DNA of 64,000 nucleotides from Tubiluchus corallicola (taxonomy: Eukaryota; Priapulida; Priapulimorpha; Priapulimorphida; Tubiluchidae). The notes beneath the pieces were generated by a model. The model saw nothing but the letters and a program-made list of their open reading frames with translations. It had not been told where the DNA came from and did no database searches. Where the stretch lies: the NCBI GenBank assembly GCA_030141605.1, contig JAQGDQ010000248.1, positions 124,001 through 188,000 on the forward strand, in the 5' to 3' direction. The translations under genes and the position numbers were made by a program. Positions 37,401-59,100 of this stretch are shown here, in pieces. How positions within the stretch are numbered: the first letter of the stretch is position 1; every line of letters starts with the position of its first letter.

Positions 37401-39486
37401 TTCCTTTAAAAAGCATTAATTTATATTTCAATATCATCATCATTTTCTGATAAATAAAATGCATTGAACAGTAGATTAACAGTGTGCAATCATTATGCCT
37501 TTTAAGAAAAGCTAATCCAATTGAAACAATTGATTTTTCAAACAAATAAAATCATTAATCCGGACCAGACAAAGCAGAGATAAATGTACTAGTTGAAATT
37601 TTGTACCTTCATTTATTGCTTTACTCAAATCAAGAGTACGGACTGGAAAGCTATTGGTTGCAAAATTTCTCCCGTCATCATATTTTATTCCTGATATACG
37701 TTGCATAGAATGTAATCCTAAAAAAAGAAATAAACAACGTTAATGTTACTGGTTTTTTTTCTTTTGAGAATGGTCAAGTAATCTTGTGTATAGTAAGTCC
37801 TTGCATAATGACTCCCATTTAGCAAAGTTTAGTTTTAAAAAGCCAAACACTAGATGCCTTTTCTCACTTAACGACATGTTTCATTTTAACAACATTTTGC
37901 TTTGCTCAAAGCATTTTTACTTTTATCAACAACCCATTTTACTTAATTTGAAGCATTAAAACAGCATATATTGTGGTATTCTGTTGTAGCTGCATGGGCA
38001 CGTGGAGTGTAGAGTTTCAATATTGTTATGATGCTTATGTATGATAATGATACTGTCCAACAGAAATTTGTATAAGATTTTTTAATATTGGAAGTTTTTT
38101 ACAATCAACCTGAAGGACACTTCGGATAGAAATAATTCCACATTTAAAATTCTTATAAACCACACATTTGAGAGTTTATTCAGAAAAACTTAGTGACAGT
38201 AAGTTGACAACATGAATTTTGCTGGGCATAATTAAGAAAAGTGACACTTAGTATATGCAACAAGGCAAAACTTTACTAGAGCAAGGACTAAAAATTTATG
38301 GAACAGAAATTTTTGCAAATGTTTCAAAAGGAAACTCACAGTTTTAAGTTAAAAAATGGTGTAAATGTGTAAATTTCTAGAACAACCCTACCTCAGACCT
38401 CACTGTCAGAGCTCACAGCACATTCACGGACCTTTTAGCTGGTTACTTGAAAATCGCCACCCTTACACTAAACACTCGCACTCGCAGCAATAAAGCAGTA
38501 CAAATTACAAGACAATGCCACCAACTTAATAATTAATTAATTATCACTTAGCAGCCACACATGTTACAACTCAACCTCAGTAATACTGAAAGATGGTGTA
38601 ATGAATGGCTAATGGAACTCAAGAAAAGCAAAAGTTATCTTCTTCGCATTCGACCATGGACATGTTCCCAACACTATCTAAAGAATGGTGCCATTGAAGA
38701 AAAAACTTCCGTTAAAGATCTGGGCATTACAGTTACCAAAGACTTAAAGTGGAATGCTCATGTCATTAAGCTTGTCACAGAAGCTAATAGCTGTAACAGC
38801 ATAATTAAGCAATGCCTCACGACACGAGGCTCAAGATTACTCTTGAAAGAACTCAACACCAATGCACTCATCTGGTTAACAATACCTGGTTAACGATATA
38901 GTACCCTTAGCTATAGATGCCTAAGTTTTTGCTCTATAGTGTATGTAATTTATCCAATTATTACAATCATTGTAGTTAAAGTGCAAGCGCCACAAAAAGT
39001 TGTTTAGAGATTGACTGTACGATGTAACCGAATTTTGGGTTCCTTGCACAAAGGTCTCCAAGACTAAAGCCACAAAAATAGCCAAAATAATGGAGGTGGC
39101 TGCAAAAGCGTGTTAATTCAACTGTAACACATCTCGAACACCGTCGCGAAACTACTGATCTTATAGATTGTTATAAAATCGCCAGCGGCCTAACCGTTCT
39201 ACTGAAAGATTATTTCTTTTCTCGATTGTCTCCGGTGCCTCGCCTTCTCCGTGGATATCACTCGAAACTGTTTGTTCCTTATTCCCGAACTAGTATAGTA
39301 ACATCCGTTCCCGTTTATTTTTTTGCATGCCGTGTTGTTAACCCATGGAACAAATTGCATCACCAATTACTTACCTTAAGACATCTTTGAAAAGGGACCG
39401 CAACCGAATTTAACTCTGTCCCTATAAATTAGTAAGGTAAATTGTAAGGTATTGATCAACTCACCTGTTCCACTGATGGTAGCCAT
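26330..39486 (-). CDS. XRRA1: X-ray radiation resistance-associated protein 1-like, leucine-rich-repeat protein
   Basis: Exons (5' to 3' on minus): 39465-39486, 37607-37717, 36741-36880, 36031-36102, 35641-35713, 35240-35337, 34923-35062, 33393-33488, 32762-32985, 32130-32299, 31133-31284, 30343-30409, 30013-30115, 29190-29491, 28546-28708, 28054-28220, 27438-27558, 26748-26896, 26330-26434. The 825 codons stay in phase throughout (human is about 792 aa). The N-terminus MATISGTG..SGIKYDDGRNFATNSFP resembles human FSGIYKLDDGKPYLNNCFP. LRRs follow: ELELVLCGLRTLEI, VLDISYNNIS, LRILNLAGNNLHSLP, LEQLVLRENALNEP, LKELNMIENGINAIP, LTHLNIANNK and LSELILYNNPL. The rest is charged and Ser-rich, ending in a helical segment EYKEAVKLLNRVQQKY equivalent to human QYLEAKRLLKEFQARY. 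Human XRRA1 has been linked to X-ray response, but its biochemical role is unclear. Exon 1 (7 codons) and exon 27438-27558 are the least certain; LRRs and ends are clear. Confidence 0.88.
26569..26667. repeat. Near-perfect 45-bp hairpin in the last XRRA1 intron
   Basis: Arms 26569-26613 and 26623-26667 are reverse complements with about three mismatches, separated by a nine-base AT loop. The inner arm reads TGGAAATACCTTCCGAGGAT. It sits between XRRA1 exons 26748-26896 and 26330-26434. It could be a miniature foldback element or a small-RNA precursor-like hairpin. Confidence 0.85.
27772..28027. repeat. Possible small inverted-repeat element next to an XRRA1 exon
   Basis: Left end GCAGACTGGCAACT and right end, reverse-complemented, GCAGACTAGCGAGTT form a short imperfect inverted repeat. 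The interior repeats CGGCAAGTT/GAGTTACT words. It ends about 27 bases from XRRA1 exon 28054-28220. No second copy was found in the window, so the call is tentative. Confidence 0.35.
28363..28482. repeat. AT microsatellite with a duplicated block
   Basis: (TA)n tracts interrupted by TAGTAGTCTATATATATACTATATACTA, which occurs twice in tandem, then a long pure (TA)n run. Located in an XRRA1 intron. Confidence 0.9.
31386..31947. mobile_element. Chimeric MITE: family B head joined to family A body
   Basis: The first 85 bp (AAAGGAAACATACTG through GCATTTGCACGACTA) match the family B end seen at 9206-9345. From about 31475 the sequence follows family A (CCATACTAAGTTACC through CTTGTGCT-TTAA at 31944-31947). 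It lies in an XRRA1 intron. Confidence 0.65.
36329..36724. mobile_element. hAT-like MITE family D, copy 2
   Basis: Contains GGGGTGAGCATC at one end and ATATTCACCCCCA at the other with the family's AATTCGAA-type interior. The flanking tgattac occurs on both sides (36322-36328, 36725-36731). It abuts the donor of XRRA1 exon 36741-36880. Confidence 0.7.
38555..39420 (+). mobile_element. LINE (non-LTR retrotransposon) fragment, RT C-terminal region
   Basis: Translation of 38561-38893 reads ERWCNEWLMELKKSK ... VKDLGITVTKDLKWNAHV, the typical end of a non-LTR reverse transcriptase domain (W...W...K, then kDLGv...LkWn.Hi). Downstream, 39130-39400 in broken frames gives LEHRRETTDLIDCYKI and VVNPWNKLH, the C-terminal tail of such proteins. 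Frameshifts and stops show it is dead. It lies in the first intron of XRRA1, on the opposite strand. Confidence 0.75.
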
Positions 39487-39589
39487 TTTTGTAAACGTTG
39501 CTATGCAGTTAAACGCATAAGTAACATAATTGAAGCAATTTTTATTTGATTTAGTTCAGTTTTGTTAGCTCAACGACTTTTATCATCAT

Positions 39590-40085
39590 CATTACCTGGA
39601 GAGTTCGCTCACTCCTGGAATATGGTAGCCCGGTTGAGAACTCGCATTATGTAAAAGATATTTGTTTGATTGAGACTGTCCAGAAAAGAGCCACTCGGAT
39701 GGTGTTTTAAATGCAAGCCCTACTATACTGTGATCATTTACGTCAACTGAAATTACAAACGCTTATTACTAGAAGGAGCATGTGCTGATTTGATTCAAGT
39801 CTTCAAGTTCGTAAAGGGCATTGACAAAGTTGACTGTGGAAACTTCTTCAAGTTCCGAAATTCAAATAGTTCATCAAGGCGCCACAGTATGCAGATACCC
39901 AAGAAACAGACTAACTGGATCTGAGAAAATTCTTTTTTAGTCAAAGAATTGTAAATGCTTGGAATGAGCTTCCTCAGGCAGCAGTAGATGCATCTTATGT
40001 GAATCAATTCAATGATACTATTCAATATTATGGAAATGGGTTGGAACAGCAAAGCATCAAATGGCTACATGAGAAAGCTTTTTGT
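39590..40085 (+). mobile_element. Second LINE 3' fragment
   Basis: Broken frames give VRSLLEYGSPVENS, LIETVQKRATRMVF, CADLIQVFKFVKGID and a degenerate NAWNELPQAAVDAS. These are standard C-terminal LINE ORF2 words. It is divided from the fragment at 38555-39420 by about 170 bp that includes XRRA1 exon 1. Confidence 0.75.
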
Positions 40086-40218
40086 AAGCTGATGGAATCC
40101 CATATGCTGAAGTTGCCATTTTGCTCTAATAGCTCGGTCCTAAAATCAACATGTTATTAGTTATTACTATGACTATTGACATCATCATTATAGTCATTAG
40201 TATCATAGATGCGACTGC

Positions 40219-40591
40219 TAGGGTGAGCATTCTCTGCCAACAAGTGAATTCGAATCTAATTTGTAATTTTTTAATTCGAATCGAACCTAATTTCAGAATT
40301 TCGATACGAATTGAGTTTGCAAGTGTCTCAAACAAGTTTCCGATCCACCAGCAAAAAGCGGTCTTTCAAAGATAATTCATGTCACTCAATTTAATTCTGT
40401 TAAAACCACCATTAAATTGTTTAGAAAGTGTGCATAAAAATTACTGCTAAACTGTGTCAATTGCATGATGTATCAAACGTTTTAATGATAAAGAACTTGT
40501 GTGGCTGAAGTGCTGAACTATTTGAATCTATAACCAAATTCGAACTGAAAAACTCATTGGAATTCAATTCGAACATTCAATGCTCACCCAT
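40219..40591. mobile_element. hAT-like MITE family D, copy 3 (inverted)
   Basis: Ends TAGGGTGAGCATT and AATGCTCACCCA are nearly perfect inverted repeats, the best preserved in the family. The interior is AATTCGAA-rich. No clear target-site duplication remains. Confidence 0.75.
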
Positions 40592-42036
40592 ATCCATTGT
40601 TTTTGTAATCATCATCATTATCGTGTTCATTATCGTTGTCACAACGATCACCAGTTGACCACCGTCATTAAATATTATATATATATCTTTGTTGTGTGGT
40701 CCTGGGCACAGTGTGTGATGAAATTATGCTACGCACAAAAATTGCACATAAATAATAATAATGCCAAATAATATCATTGCCTTTTGTTACACCTATAATT
40801 TGCTGCTATGGTCAGAAAGTGTAGTCCCTGCAAGGCTGCATGGCAATTGTCGGCAGCATAAATTTTGGTCTCTGCGAATATTTTCAAACATGGCCAAAAG
40901 TCTTCACCATAGATAGTCTTCGTCAAAATTTTCTTTTCTCGAAAGATTCCTTGCATTGCTAGTTGTTGTCAGTCGTAAACATAAGTTGCAAAAGTATTTT
41001 ACACTTATTTCCCAACAATTTATATTTAATGAGAAATATGTTGATTCTTATACAAGGCATTTATAGTTAAAATATGTATGCGCTATTGTGATCAACTCAT
41101 TTTTGTGTTTTATTACTATATATTTTTTGTATTGTAAATTGTATTTTTCCATGAACTCTAAGCGTGATGGTAATAATAGTATGATACGGTTTGTTTTACT
41201 TTTAGTCTAGTTTGGAATCTAGTCTAGTCTAGTCTAGAGCAAGAAAACTGTTTTACTTAAAATTAGGAACGCTAAAAATTGCTAGTGGTTATAAATGTTG
41301 TTGAATAAACAGAGTTTATCTGTTAATGAGTATGCAGCCACAAGATGACATGACTTCACTAGGGCATTTTTATTTCTGTTGCAAATGGATATAACCAAGG
41401 ATTTTGTTCAGTATATTATAGCTTTTTCTTTAAAGTCACAGATAAGTGACAGAAAAAGAAAATTAGTTGTTGAAAAAGAGTACTGCTTTTTCAACAACTT
41501 GCACTGCCCGAGAAGTTGTATCAGCAAATGAGCCATTAAAACTAACTGCAAATCATCAGGTTTTGCTGTACATATTGACGTAGCAGGCTTTAATGTAGGA
41601 TAATTTCTTTTGGGGCCAATTCTAGAAAAATTGTGCTATTAAGAAATGTCTTGTAATATGTAGGCCTAATTAGCTTTGAGGTGCATGGTAGACTTTGGGT
41701 TATTCCATTATGAAACACATTCCGTGGCTTTAAGTGTCTTTACCAGTTTTCTATAATAGTCTGTAAAGCAATTATGGAATATCAGTTTTATAACAGTATA
41801 GCCTGCAATTTTCTTGGTATTGCCAACCATAGGCAATTCTCATGTAGCTGTTAATTTATTTTCATTTTTGTAACCTACTCACTAGGCACTATGACTATTC
41901 TTTCATGTCATATTAAAATTGCACATTTTATTACTTTTGAGATGTTATGCTGTGCATTTTTTAATCTTTTTTCTTTTGTTTTCTAGGTTTTTAGCTGAAT
42001 AACAAAACATATTAGAACCTTTCATTGTTGAACAGC

Positions 42037-50673
<8,637 letters not shown>

Positions 50674-53167
50674 CTTTTTGAATTCTTAGAATATGGATTA
50701 CTGGGTGTCCAAATTGCAAGCAAGCTGTAAATAATACTGTTTTTATTTTTTTATGTTTACTGCTGCAATGTATGTACTGCACGCCTGTTTAATTCTTATT
50801 GATGTTACGTACAAAGAACTTTTTAAATTCCTTTGTGTGTATATAATTATTATTTAGTAAGTTACAGTTAAATACTTCAGAAGGCATGTAAAGCTTTCTT
50901 TAAGTAGGTTGATAAAAACATGTTTTAAATAAGGAATTAATTTTTATTTATTTGTCACTGAAACGTCTAGCTGCAATAGCCAGAATTGTAAAACATTTGT
51001 AATTGAAGAATACAGCAACTTACTGATGGGTGAAAACTGATGACTGAAAGTTTTGTACTGTTTAAATCTGAATTAAAAGTATACAATTATATCACTTTTG
51101 TATAAATAGTCTGCAAGTTGTGATTTCATGAATGTTAACGTAGTATTAATAATAATAGTTTTAATGTAAATGTTATCAGGTACTTTTCATGTTTTTAATA
51201 TTATGAGAACTGCATAATATAATCAGACAATTATACTCAAGCATTAATACTGAATAAACTAATTGATGCAAATGACTGATCTACGTTTAAGTGAAATGGA
51301 CTAATATATGTTTAATGGGAGCGCAAAAGTCAATATTTCGTTCACTATTTGATTTTATAGTTATTGATGTCACAGCAGGTCATAAGTTAGGCAACTGAGT
51401 TTTCAAACAGTTTGCAGCAATCAAAGTAATGTCTTCAGAAACTAAAAAAGCAAATTAAAACCTTAATATCCTAATTAAAATCGTATAAAAATAGTGTTTA
51501 TTGGTCAAACAGTTAGTACAAGTCACATTTGAAGGAATGTCTTGAGTCATTGTTTGTAAAATTTACTACAAAAATACATGTACAAAAGAAAGAAATGTGA
51601 TTATGATAACAATACTGTATCAAAAATGATAACTTACTACGATTTATTACATTTACACGATTTAATAATGTAGTACAAAAGTAGCCTGCTTTAGCAACAT
51701 GATTTGATGAGAAACAGCCATGAGTGCATTCACACAGCAACCTGATGTCAATTTGAAAACTTTCTAGCAAAAATTGCATAATGGAACTTAATTGAAATTA
51801 CTTTTTGCACAAAATTATTACATTAAAATGGCTGAACATTGAAAATTCAATTCAAACGAGTTTTTTTTAATTTGAATTTGATTCGCACCCAAAATTATGG
51901 ATATGAGCAATTCAGCACTTCAGCTACATACTTTACAATTAAAACGCTACACAGTCAGCACAGTTTAGCTGCAATTTCTCTGCACAGTTTTTTAAACAAA
52001 ATATCAGTGTTTTTACAGCAGAAAATCGAGTAATACGCATAAACTTTTTGAAACCACTTTTTACTTGTGATTCGAAAATTTTTAAAATTGAATTGGATGT
52101 GAAAATCTCGAAATTGCTTTGATTCGAGTTTGAAAAACACAGATTCGATTTGAACTCCTGGTAGCAAATGCTCACACTTAATTTTTAATACGTATGCCAA
52201 GCACAAACTAGAGCTGCCCCATGTCACACAAAAGTGAAGAAATGGTGTTATAATAACGGGTTTCACCTTTTGTGTTTTTTTACGGTATATAAGTAAAACC
52301 ATGAACGCAATGTAAAAATAGATATATGAATCAACAGATATATAATATAATTCGCCAGTTAATTTAGAAAATTGGAATCAAGTCTCAAACAGCATTCCAA
52401 AATACCTTGAAAGGCAAGTTTTTTGAAAGCACAGTAAAATGTGAGTTAGAACAATACGTATATTTTATGCAGTTGGGTTGAAAATTGTTGCTAATTATAG
52501 TATCTCAAACATGAACAATCACAATCCTTCATACACATCATCTCACATAAAGAAAACAACTTTGGTACAAAAGTTGTGCATTAAATACCTGCAGATTTTC
52601 TTAAATAGTAAAAAAAACTAGTATTATTAATATGGCACAAAAATGGATATGTACAGATTTACAAAACTGTAAAAAGTAGTTCCGATTTATACATGTACAA
52701 CAGAAAACATTAAAAAGCGTAAAATGATCTACATACCTTTTAGTTGTAATGTACTAATTAGTATTGATCTGATAAAACAAAAAAGATGACATGACGATAG
52801 TCTGATAATTCCTCATTAAAATAGCTGTGTTTCAAGCTAATATTATTAAAGCATTTGTACGGAAGCACATTACACACTTCCGCCTCCACACGAGTGTGCT
52901 GTGCACCCATACTGTCAAATATGCACAAGAAATGGCTAAAGCCGTAAGATTCCATAAATATGTAACACTATCAAATTTTCAGTTTCGTCAGTAAATAGAG
53001 AAGAAGTTTCTAAAATGCATAAATAATCACAAATGTCATTCTAAAACATTCGTAAAAACAGTAAATTTACACAACTTAATCAGCAGTATAAAAATATACA
53101 AAATAGCTGCACGAGAACATTTCACTTATTTACAATATGTAAAATAGTAATAATTTATAGCAAAATG
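50674..53167. other. Tail-to-tail spacer of NKAP and the ABCC4-like gene
   Basis: No gene seen. It holds a family D MITE at 51829-52177. Several AATAAA-like words on either strand could end both transcripts; none is decisive. Confidence 0.4.
51829..52177. mobile_element. hAT-like MITE family D, copy 4
   Basis: GGCTGAACATTGAAAATTC at the left and AATGCTCACAC at the right, with the same internal order of landmarks (CAGCACAGTTTAGCTG, TTCTCTGCACAGTTTT). The ends are decayed. Confidence 0.65.
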
Positions 53168-56100
53168 CTACACCATTGTCTCACAATTTACATCGTCAAT
53201 GTCTAAAGGTCCTCTAACACCAATCCTTGTGGGTGGCGTTGGCATCGCCGCTATTGTGGCACCTTGGTTGTAACTGCTGCTACCTTTAGTTACGTCCGGT
53301 GCATTTCGTACGAGGTACGCCTGACGTGCGATGTCGAGCAATCTTTCTGCTTCGTGCTTTCCCGACTGTTCCACCATCTTGTAGAATATACTAGTGTCTT
53401 CTTGTAAGAGGGTGAACGGTTCTTCAAATTCTCGTATTCTTCCATCTACCAAAACCTGGTTAGAAATGCACATTTCAGTGTAATTTTATGCTAAAACCAG
53501 AGAAAAAACTCCAAATCGACTGAAATTTTTGATTATAGGAAATTATTGTGATTGTTTTGTATATTGAATATCGTATATTGTATCATATATTATATTGATA
53601 TATTTTGTATCGTATATTGTAGATAAAATATTAAATGCGAAAAATATGTACCATGACTCTGTCTGAGTCCATGATCCCACTCAGTCGATTAGCTATTGTA
53701 ATCACTGTGCAATGCTGGAATTTTCTACGAACAACTTGTTGCAGTATAGCATCAGTTCTGAAAATGATATCAAAATAATTATAACTTATAAAGTTGCAAT
53801 TAAAATGATGACAGTCAATTCAGTTACTAACAAATGCAACAACGACAACAAAGAAAAATGCATTCTTAAATTTGTTCGAATTCGTGCAACTACAATTATT
53901 TATTTCGACATTTGCAAAATCTTAAATGATATGAAACAATTTGATTAATTAAGTAAATTATGCTACATTATAATTAATTAAACTTACTAGGGTATTATTG
54001 TCAAAATTATATGCAGAGCGTAAATCAGTACATCATGTAAATAGCATCAAATAACATATTAGAATAACAATAGTATTACAACGAGTTTTCAACATGCATC
54101 ATAACACTGACATCCTACTCTGAATAAGTTTAAAATTATCATGTTTGTTTTGTTCAAAAAATAAATTTTGTTATTTTTTTAGACATGACTAGTCCTAAAA
54201 ATATTTCAGTATTTGTTTCAGTATGAATATTAGTACTGGGTATCGGGCAACGAAACTGAGAACCAGGAATGCCTGTATCGGCTTTGGTATCCAAGTACAT
54301 ACTGGTTTGAAGCAAAAACAGTCGCTAACAAATACATATACTCATGTATTACGTACCTGAAGTCAATATTTGTTGGAAGGGGTTCTTCGATTACTAAGAT
54401 ACGATTACTTTTTAGTATTGCTCTGGCCAATGAGAACAGATGTTTCTGTCCCTGAGAGAAATAAGCACCACCATTGAACAACACCGTGTCCAATTGTTGA
54501 GGAAGTTCTTCCACTGCTTGTTTTAGCTCCACCTACAACAGAAACAGGAACTGGTTTTACTTTAAATAGCAAAGTAAAATAAATCAGAACAAAAATCAGC
54601 CTCAATAGGCTGATTCAGGGCAGAGAATTAACAAAATGCAAAATACACGCAGTTATAACATCAAAAATTTGCAAAAAACAAATTTATGTGTTTTTTGGTA
54701 ATATTATGTTCACGCAAGTTCACAACATCAAGTAATGCCGACAGAGAACAATTGAAAGAAATGCTAAAAATGAAATAAAAGTATAAATTCGAAGAAAGTT
54801 CTTCTCTAGATAGAATATTAGAAATGATGTAACAAATAATTATCAACTAACACTCACCTCTTCCAATACTGACCACAAGTCGTTGTCGGTATGGTCTTGG
54901 AAAGGATCAAGGTTCAAACGAACACTACAACTAAACAGCACGGGTTCCTATAAATGAACAAAGAATATAACATACATTATAAAAGCACGTTAACTCATTA
55001 GCAAAAGAAATGTGAAGCATTTTTGGTAAAAATTTTTAGTGAGTAGTTAATTCTTACAGCAGGTATGACAGAAACTCTTCTGCGCACATCATGCAATCCA
55101 AGTTGTGATATATCTACTCCATCAAATCGGATGGTACCCTTTGGCTCGGCAAGACGACACAGAACAGCTGAAATAGATTCCTTTCCACTGATCGCTTGAC
55201 CGACAATACCGACCTGCAAAATATTCATATAATTAACGAGCTGGACAAAGTTTTTTGATAGGACCTATGAAAGCTTATAGTAGCTTGTATGAGTTTGTTA
55301 ATTTGAATTCTTGAATTTATTTGACTGAACCGTAATGTCAGAAATGACTACTAAGCTATTATTGGGTGGCCCAAAAAATGTGCTGAAGTTTTGATCACGA
55401 TCATACAACAGAATCTCTTGAAAATTACAACACCGATATTATAGACACCTACGCATAAACACCAAAAATTTCAGGTCATTCTATTAGACTTTTCAAAAGA
55501 TACAGAAGTTTTAAATCAACAAGTCAAAAAATAAAAGCCAGAAAAAATTTGTTTTACTGTTGTTAAAATTTACAGCAAGTGCCGTATGTGTCCACCATTT
55601 TCAACACAGACTAGACGAAGGCATTTCTTCCAACAGCTGACACACTTTCTCACTTCTTTAAGGGGTATTTAATCACAGCGCTTAACATTTTTTGCTTTCA
55701 ATTGCTTTGCATCAAATGGGTCTGTGCTACTATTGTACACTTTTTATGATCTCGTAAGAAACTACTACTTGTAGCATACTAACTCTTTTATAATATTGCT
55801 CATGCATACCTTTCTTTGTATATAAGTTGTTGTTTACTAACATCATTGTATATGTGCTAAAATTTGTTTTACGTTGGATGTCCATGTTTTCTATTTTCTA
55901 AAGTCATACGGGTGATAACTTATATGCTACCATACCAATTTGAACAGAATTTCTCCCTAAAAAGTTTCTGCCGCTAGCACGTACTAAACATACATATTTT
56001 TTAAATTTTAGCAAAGCATAATTCATCTGATATACAACACAAAAGGGCCTTTTGTAAAAGTTCAGTTAGAAAAAATGCTTATCACATTTTCAATGCTTCT

Positions 56101-59100
56101 AAACCAATGTGCTACAAACAAACGATGCAACAAACCTTTTCTTTTGCTCGTATACAGCAAAAAACATTGCGGAGTGTCCTTGCGCCATCTGGCGAATAAC
56201 TGAAGTAAATTCCCTCAAATGTCACAATCCCGTGTTGAGGCCAGTACGACTGCGGTTTCTGAGCTTCTATCTCCCACGGAGCTTCCGTGGGAATAGCCTT
56301 GAATGCAAGCATCCGCTGCACTGATGCCATCTACGATGAAAAATGTCCATTAATGAAACAAGTAAATACCACACCAGCTTAACAATTCTGCTATTGTTCT
56401 CCATTAACCTCTTCCCTTTTGAAATAAGTTCTTCACTCTTGAAATAAACAATCTTGAAATGTCAATCTTCCCTGCTGTTCAATTTGTATTGTTTGGTTCA
56501 TGAAGTGTGCTTAGTGTGAGCAGGTATCGTTCCTACTGGTATACGATCAATTAATTTGCATATTAAGCAGAATGGTACAGTCACGTCATACAGGCCAGTC
56601 AGAATAACATTTGCATTTAATGCAATGAATTACTTCTGCACTAAATTTCATTGAACTGATGGATATATATATAAATATTGAATTCCTGCCAAACGTATGT
56701 CCATCGGTAAAACTGTGGCTTACCTGAGACTCCAGCTCTGCACTTTGTCTGACCATCCATTGAAAGTAAGAAAAGAGTGATATTGCATAGGCAACTGTCA
56801 GTCCAACTGTACCACTTGTCTGAGCTAAAATTTAAAAAATAATAAAAAAATGAACCATATCTTATTCGAATCAGTCGAAATTAGTATTCAGTTTTTATTA
56901 AAAAGTTATATCAAATAGGATTTTTAGAAAAAATGTAAAATAAGTATTGATTTTTTTTCATTTAGATATCTTTTTCTTGCCTCTTAGTGTTCTACCAAAA
57001 AGCTGCAAAAATTGACTTAAAAAGCTAAAACATAAAATAACCCTCTTCACAAATTTCTAAGAACTTGACATGTGCAAGTATGGACAGAAATTTTGCAGAA
57101 TTCTGTAGAAATGAAAGTTCATTTAACATTTAAAAGCTATTTGAAGACATATGCCATCCTTATTATTGTGACTGAAAAGGTATCAGACGATGTGCCCATT
57201 CAGAGTAAACAAACGCACAGAGGAAAGGTGTGTCTGGGGAAATACATGATGTAAGTAAGTGATAAGGTCATGTGACACAGCTGGTCTAAACAGGTATTTT
57301 AGACGACTAATTAAAAGAAATTAAAGGAAACTCCAAAACAGGGTGCCGTGAATTTCTATTAACAGTTTTTGAAAATTTGATTTTTTGTCTGTAATTTAGA
57401 CTACCGCACATAGCTAGAAATTATCATTATAAATAAAACTATAGTGGAATTTGTAAAACTTGAAAAGATCTACAAACAGTTATAAAGTCTGTGAAAAAAA
57501 TATAAAAGCATTCAACAAGTGGCTATTTTTACACAGCTGTACACTAGAGAGATCCATATTTTTCCATGCATAATTTCTAAGTGTGAAATCATACACACCA
57601 TCAGCTGTAAAGATGACGCTGAAGGAAACAACTGTCACAAACAACGAGCAAAGCAGATCCAGTCTGATCGCAAACCAGCGCGAAGTTGTCAAAAACAGCC
57701 ACCAGGCTGAGCTGTGCAAGTCTATGTGGCAGAACAACAGCTCGGTGTAGTAGTCGTTATTGCCATACACATGAACTGTAGGAAGACCTTGAAGACTTGA
57801 GCTGATGAAGTTAAATACAGGTCTACGGGCTGCAACAACAACATATTAAAGATATAAATGTAAATGTTAGTTACAATTCACTTCATTGCAGCACGATTAA
57901 TCTGTGGCCAGAAAGATTAAAGAAAGATCGGACGATTGTTTAGACTCAACCTCATTTTAATTTACTGTCCAAAATATACATTTTCTTGCCTATTATTGCT
58001 TGATTATTCTTGTACAGAGCTTTTTGTGAGTTTCTAAATATTACATGATTATCAGCAATGTCTAAAATACATTCTGACAACCAGTCATGTTTTGCCTACA
58101 GTGCTGCTTTAAAATACTAAAATCTATATACGCAGTTAACATAATTTCTCCCAAGATTGTAATCTCAAACTTATATTAAACTTAAGGTTAAGTACAGCTC
58201 TTATATCGCATTCACAGAAGTCGTGTCTTTTCTTGAATTGACCAGTTATACTGAACATTTTGCCTATTGCTGTTTGCTTTACTGTACTGCTGAAACTTCA
58301 ATACAAATACTGCAATTTTAATCATTCTGTAAAAATATGACCAAATTAGTACATTCATTGCAGTTTGGTTGACAATGCATTCCTCTGCAAATCAGACTAT
58401 CAGTATCATCATAAACAGTGCCATGCTAACAAATTAGAGCACAGGGCATAATAATCACATTTAAAAACATATTAGCAATTGAAAACATTTGTGACTATAA
58501 ATATTTTCTTAGAGTTCGAAAAAGAAAGATACAAAATTGCCAACAGAATAAAAAAAACCCACACAATTCTCAACGGAACATTTAAAAAACCATTGATTTA
58601 TGTATAAAAGATAGTAAGAAAATAAAGCATACTTATGGTCTCGAGGTACTTAATATCTTTGGCAGTTTGGGAGTAATATATTCGTAGCAGGAAGAACGTT
58701 ATCAACAATATTGCTACGGCTATCAATGTCCACGGTATGAAGACGGCGACTATAACTATGACTCCTAACACTTGCAAAAAGCACTGCAATAAACATGAAT
58801 AAAAGTGAAATCAGTAAAACTGAGAAACGAAAAAGGTCTTCAAATTAATGTTTAAATTATAAAGTTGTATTACTAAAAGTTACCACAAAAATACATATAA
58901 AGAACTTTACATGTCACTATTACAAACACACACAAACTTTTTACATGTGATAAGTGTTTGTGATATATGGCCACAAGAAGCACTGCACTGCAGTTACAGG
59001 CAATTTTTTTAACCTCTTCTGCAAAATTTAAATGAAGCCAGGAACCATATAAAGACAATTTAACTTGCAAAAATCGAGGTACTTTTATATTATGTTGAGG

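Larger units (their letters stand above)
39487..42036. other. Divergent spacer between XRRA1 (-) and NKAP (+)
   Basis: The two genes start head to head. The spacer holds the 39590-40085 LINE piece, a family D MITE at 40219-40591, and a short TCTAG repeat near 41218-41237. An acceptor ttttctag at 41979-41986, 50 bases before the NKAP ATG, implies an NKAP 5' UTR exon and promoter further upstream, which I could not place. Confidence 0.4.
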
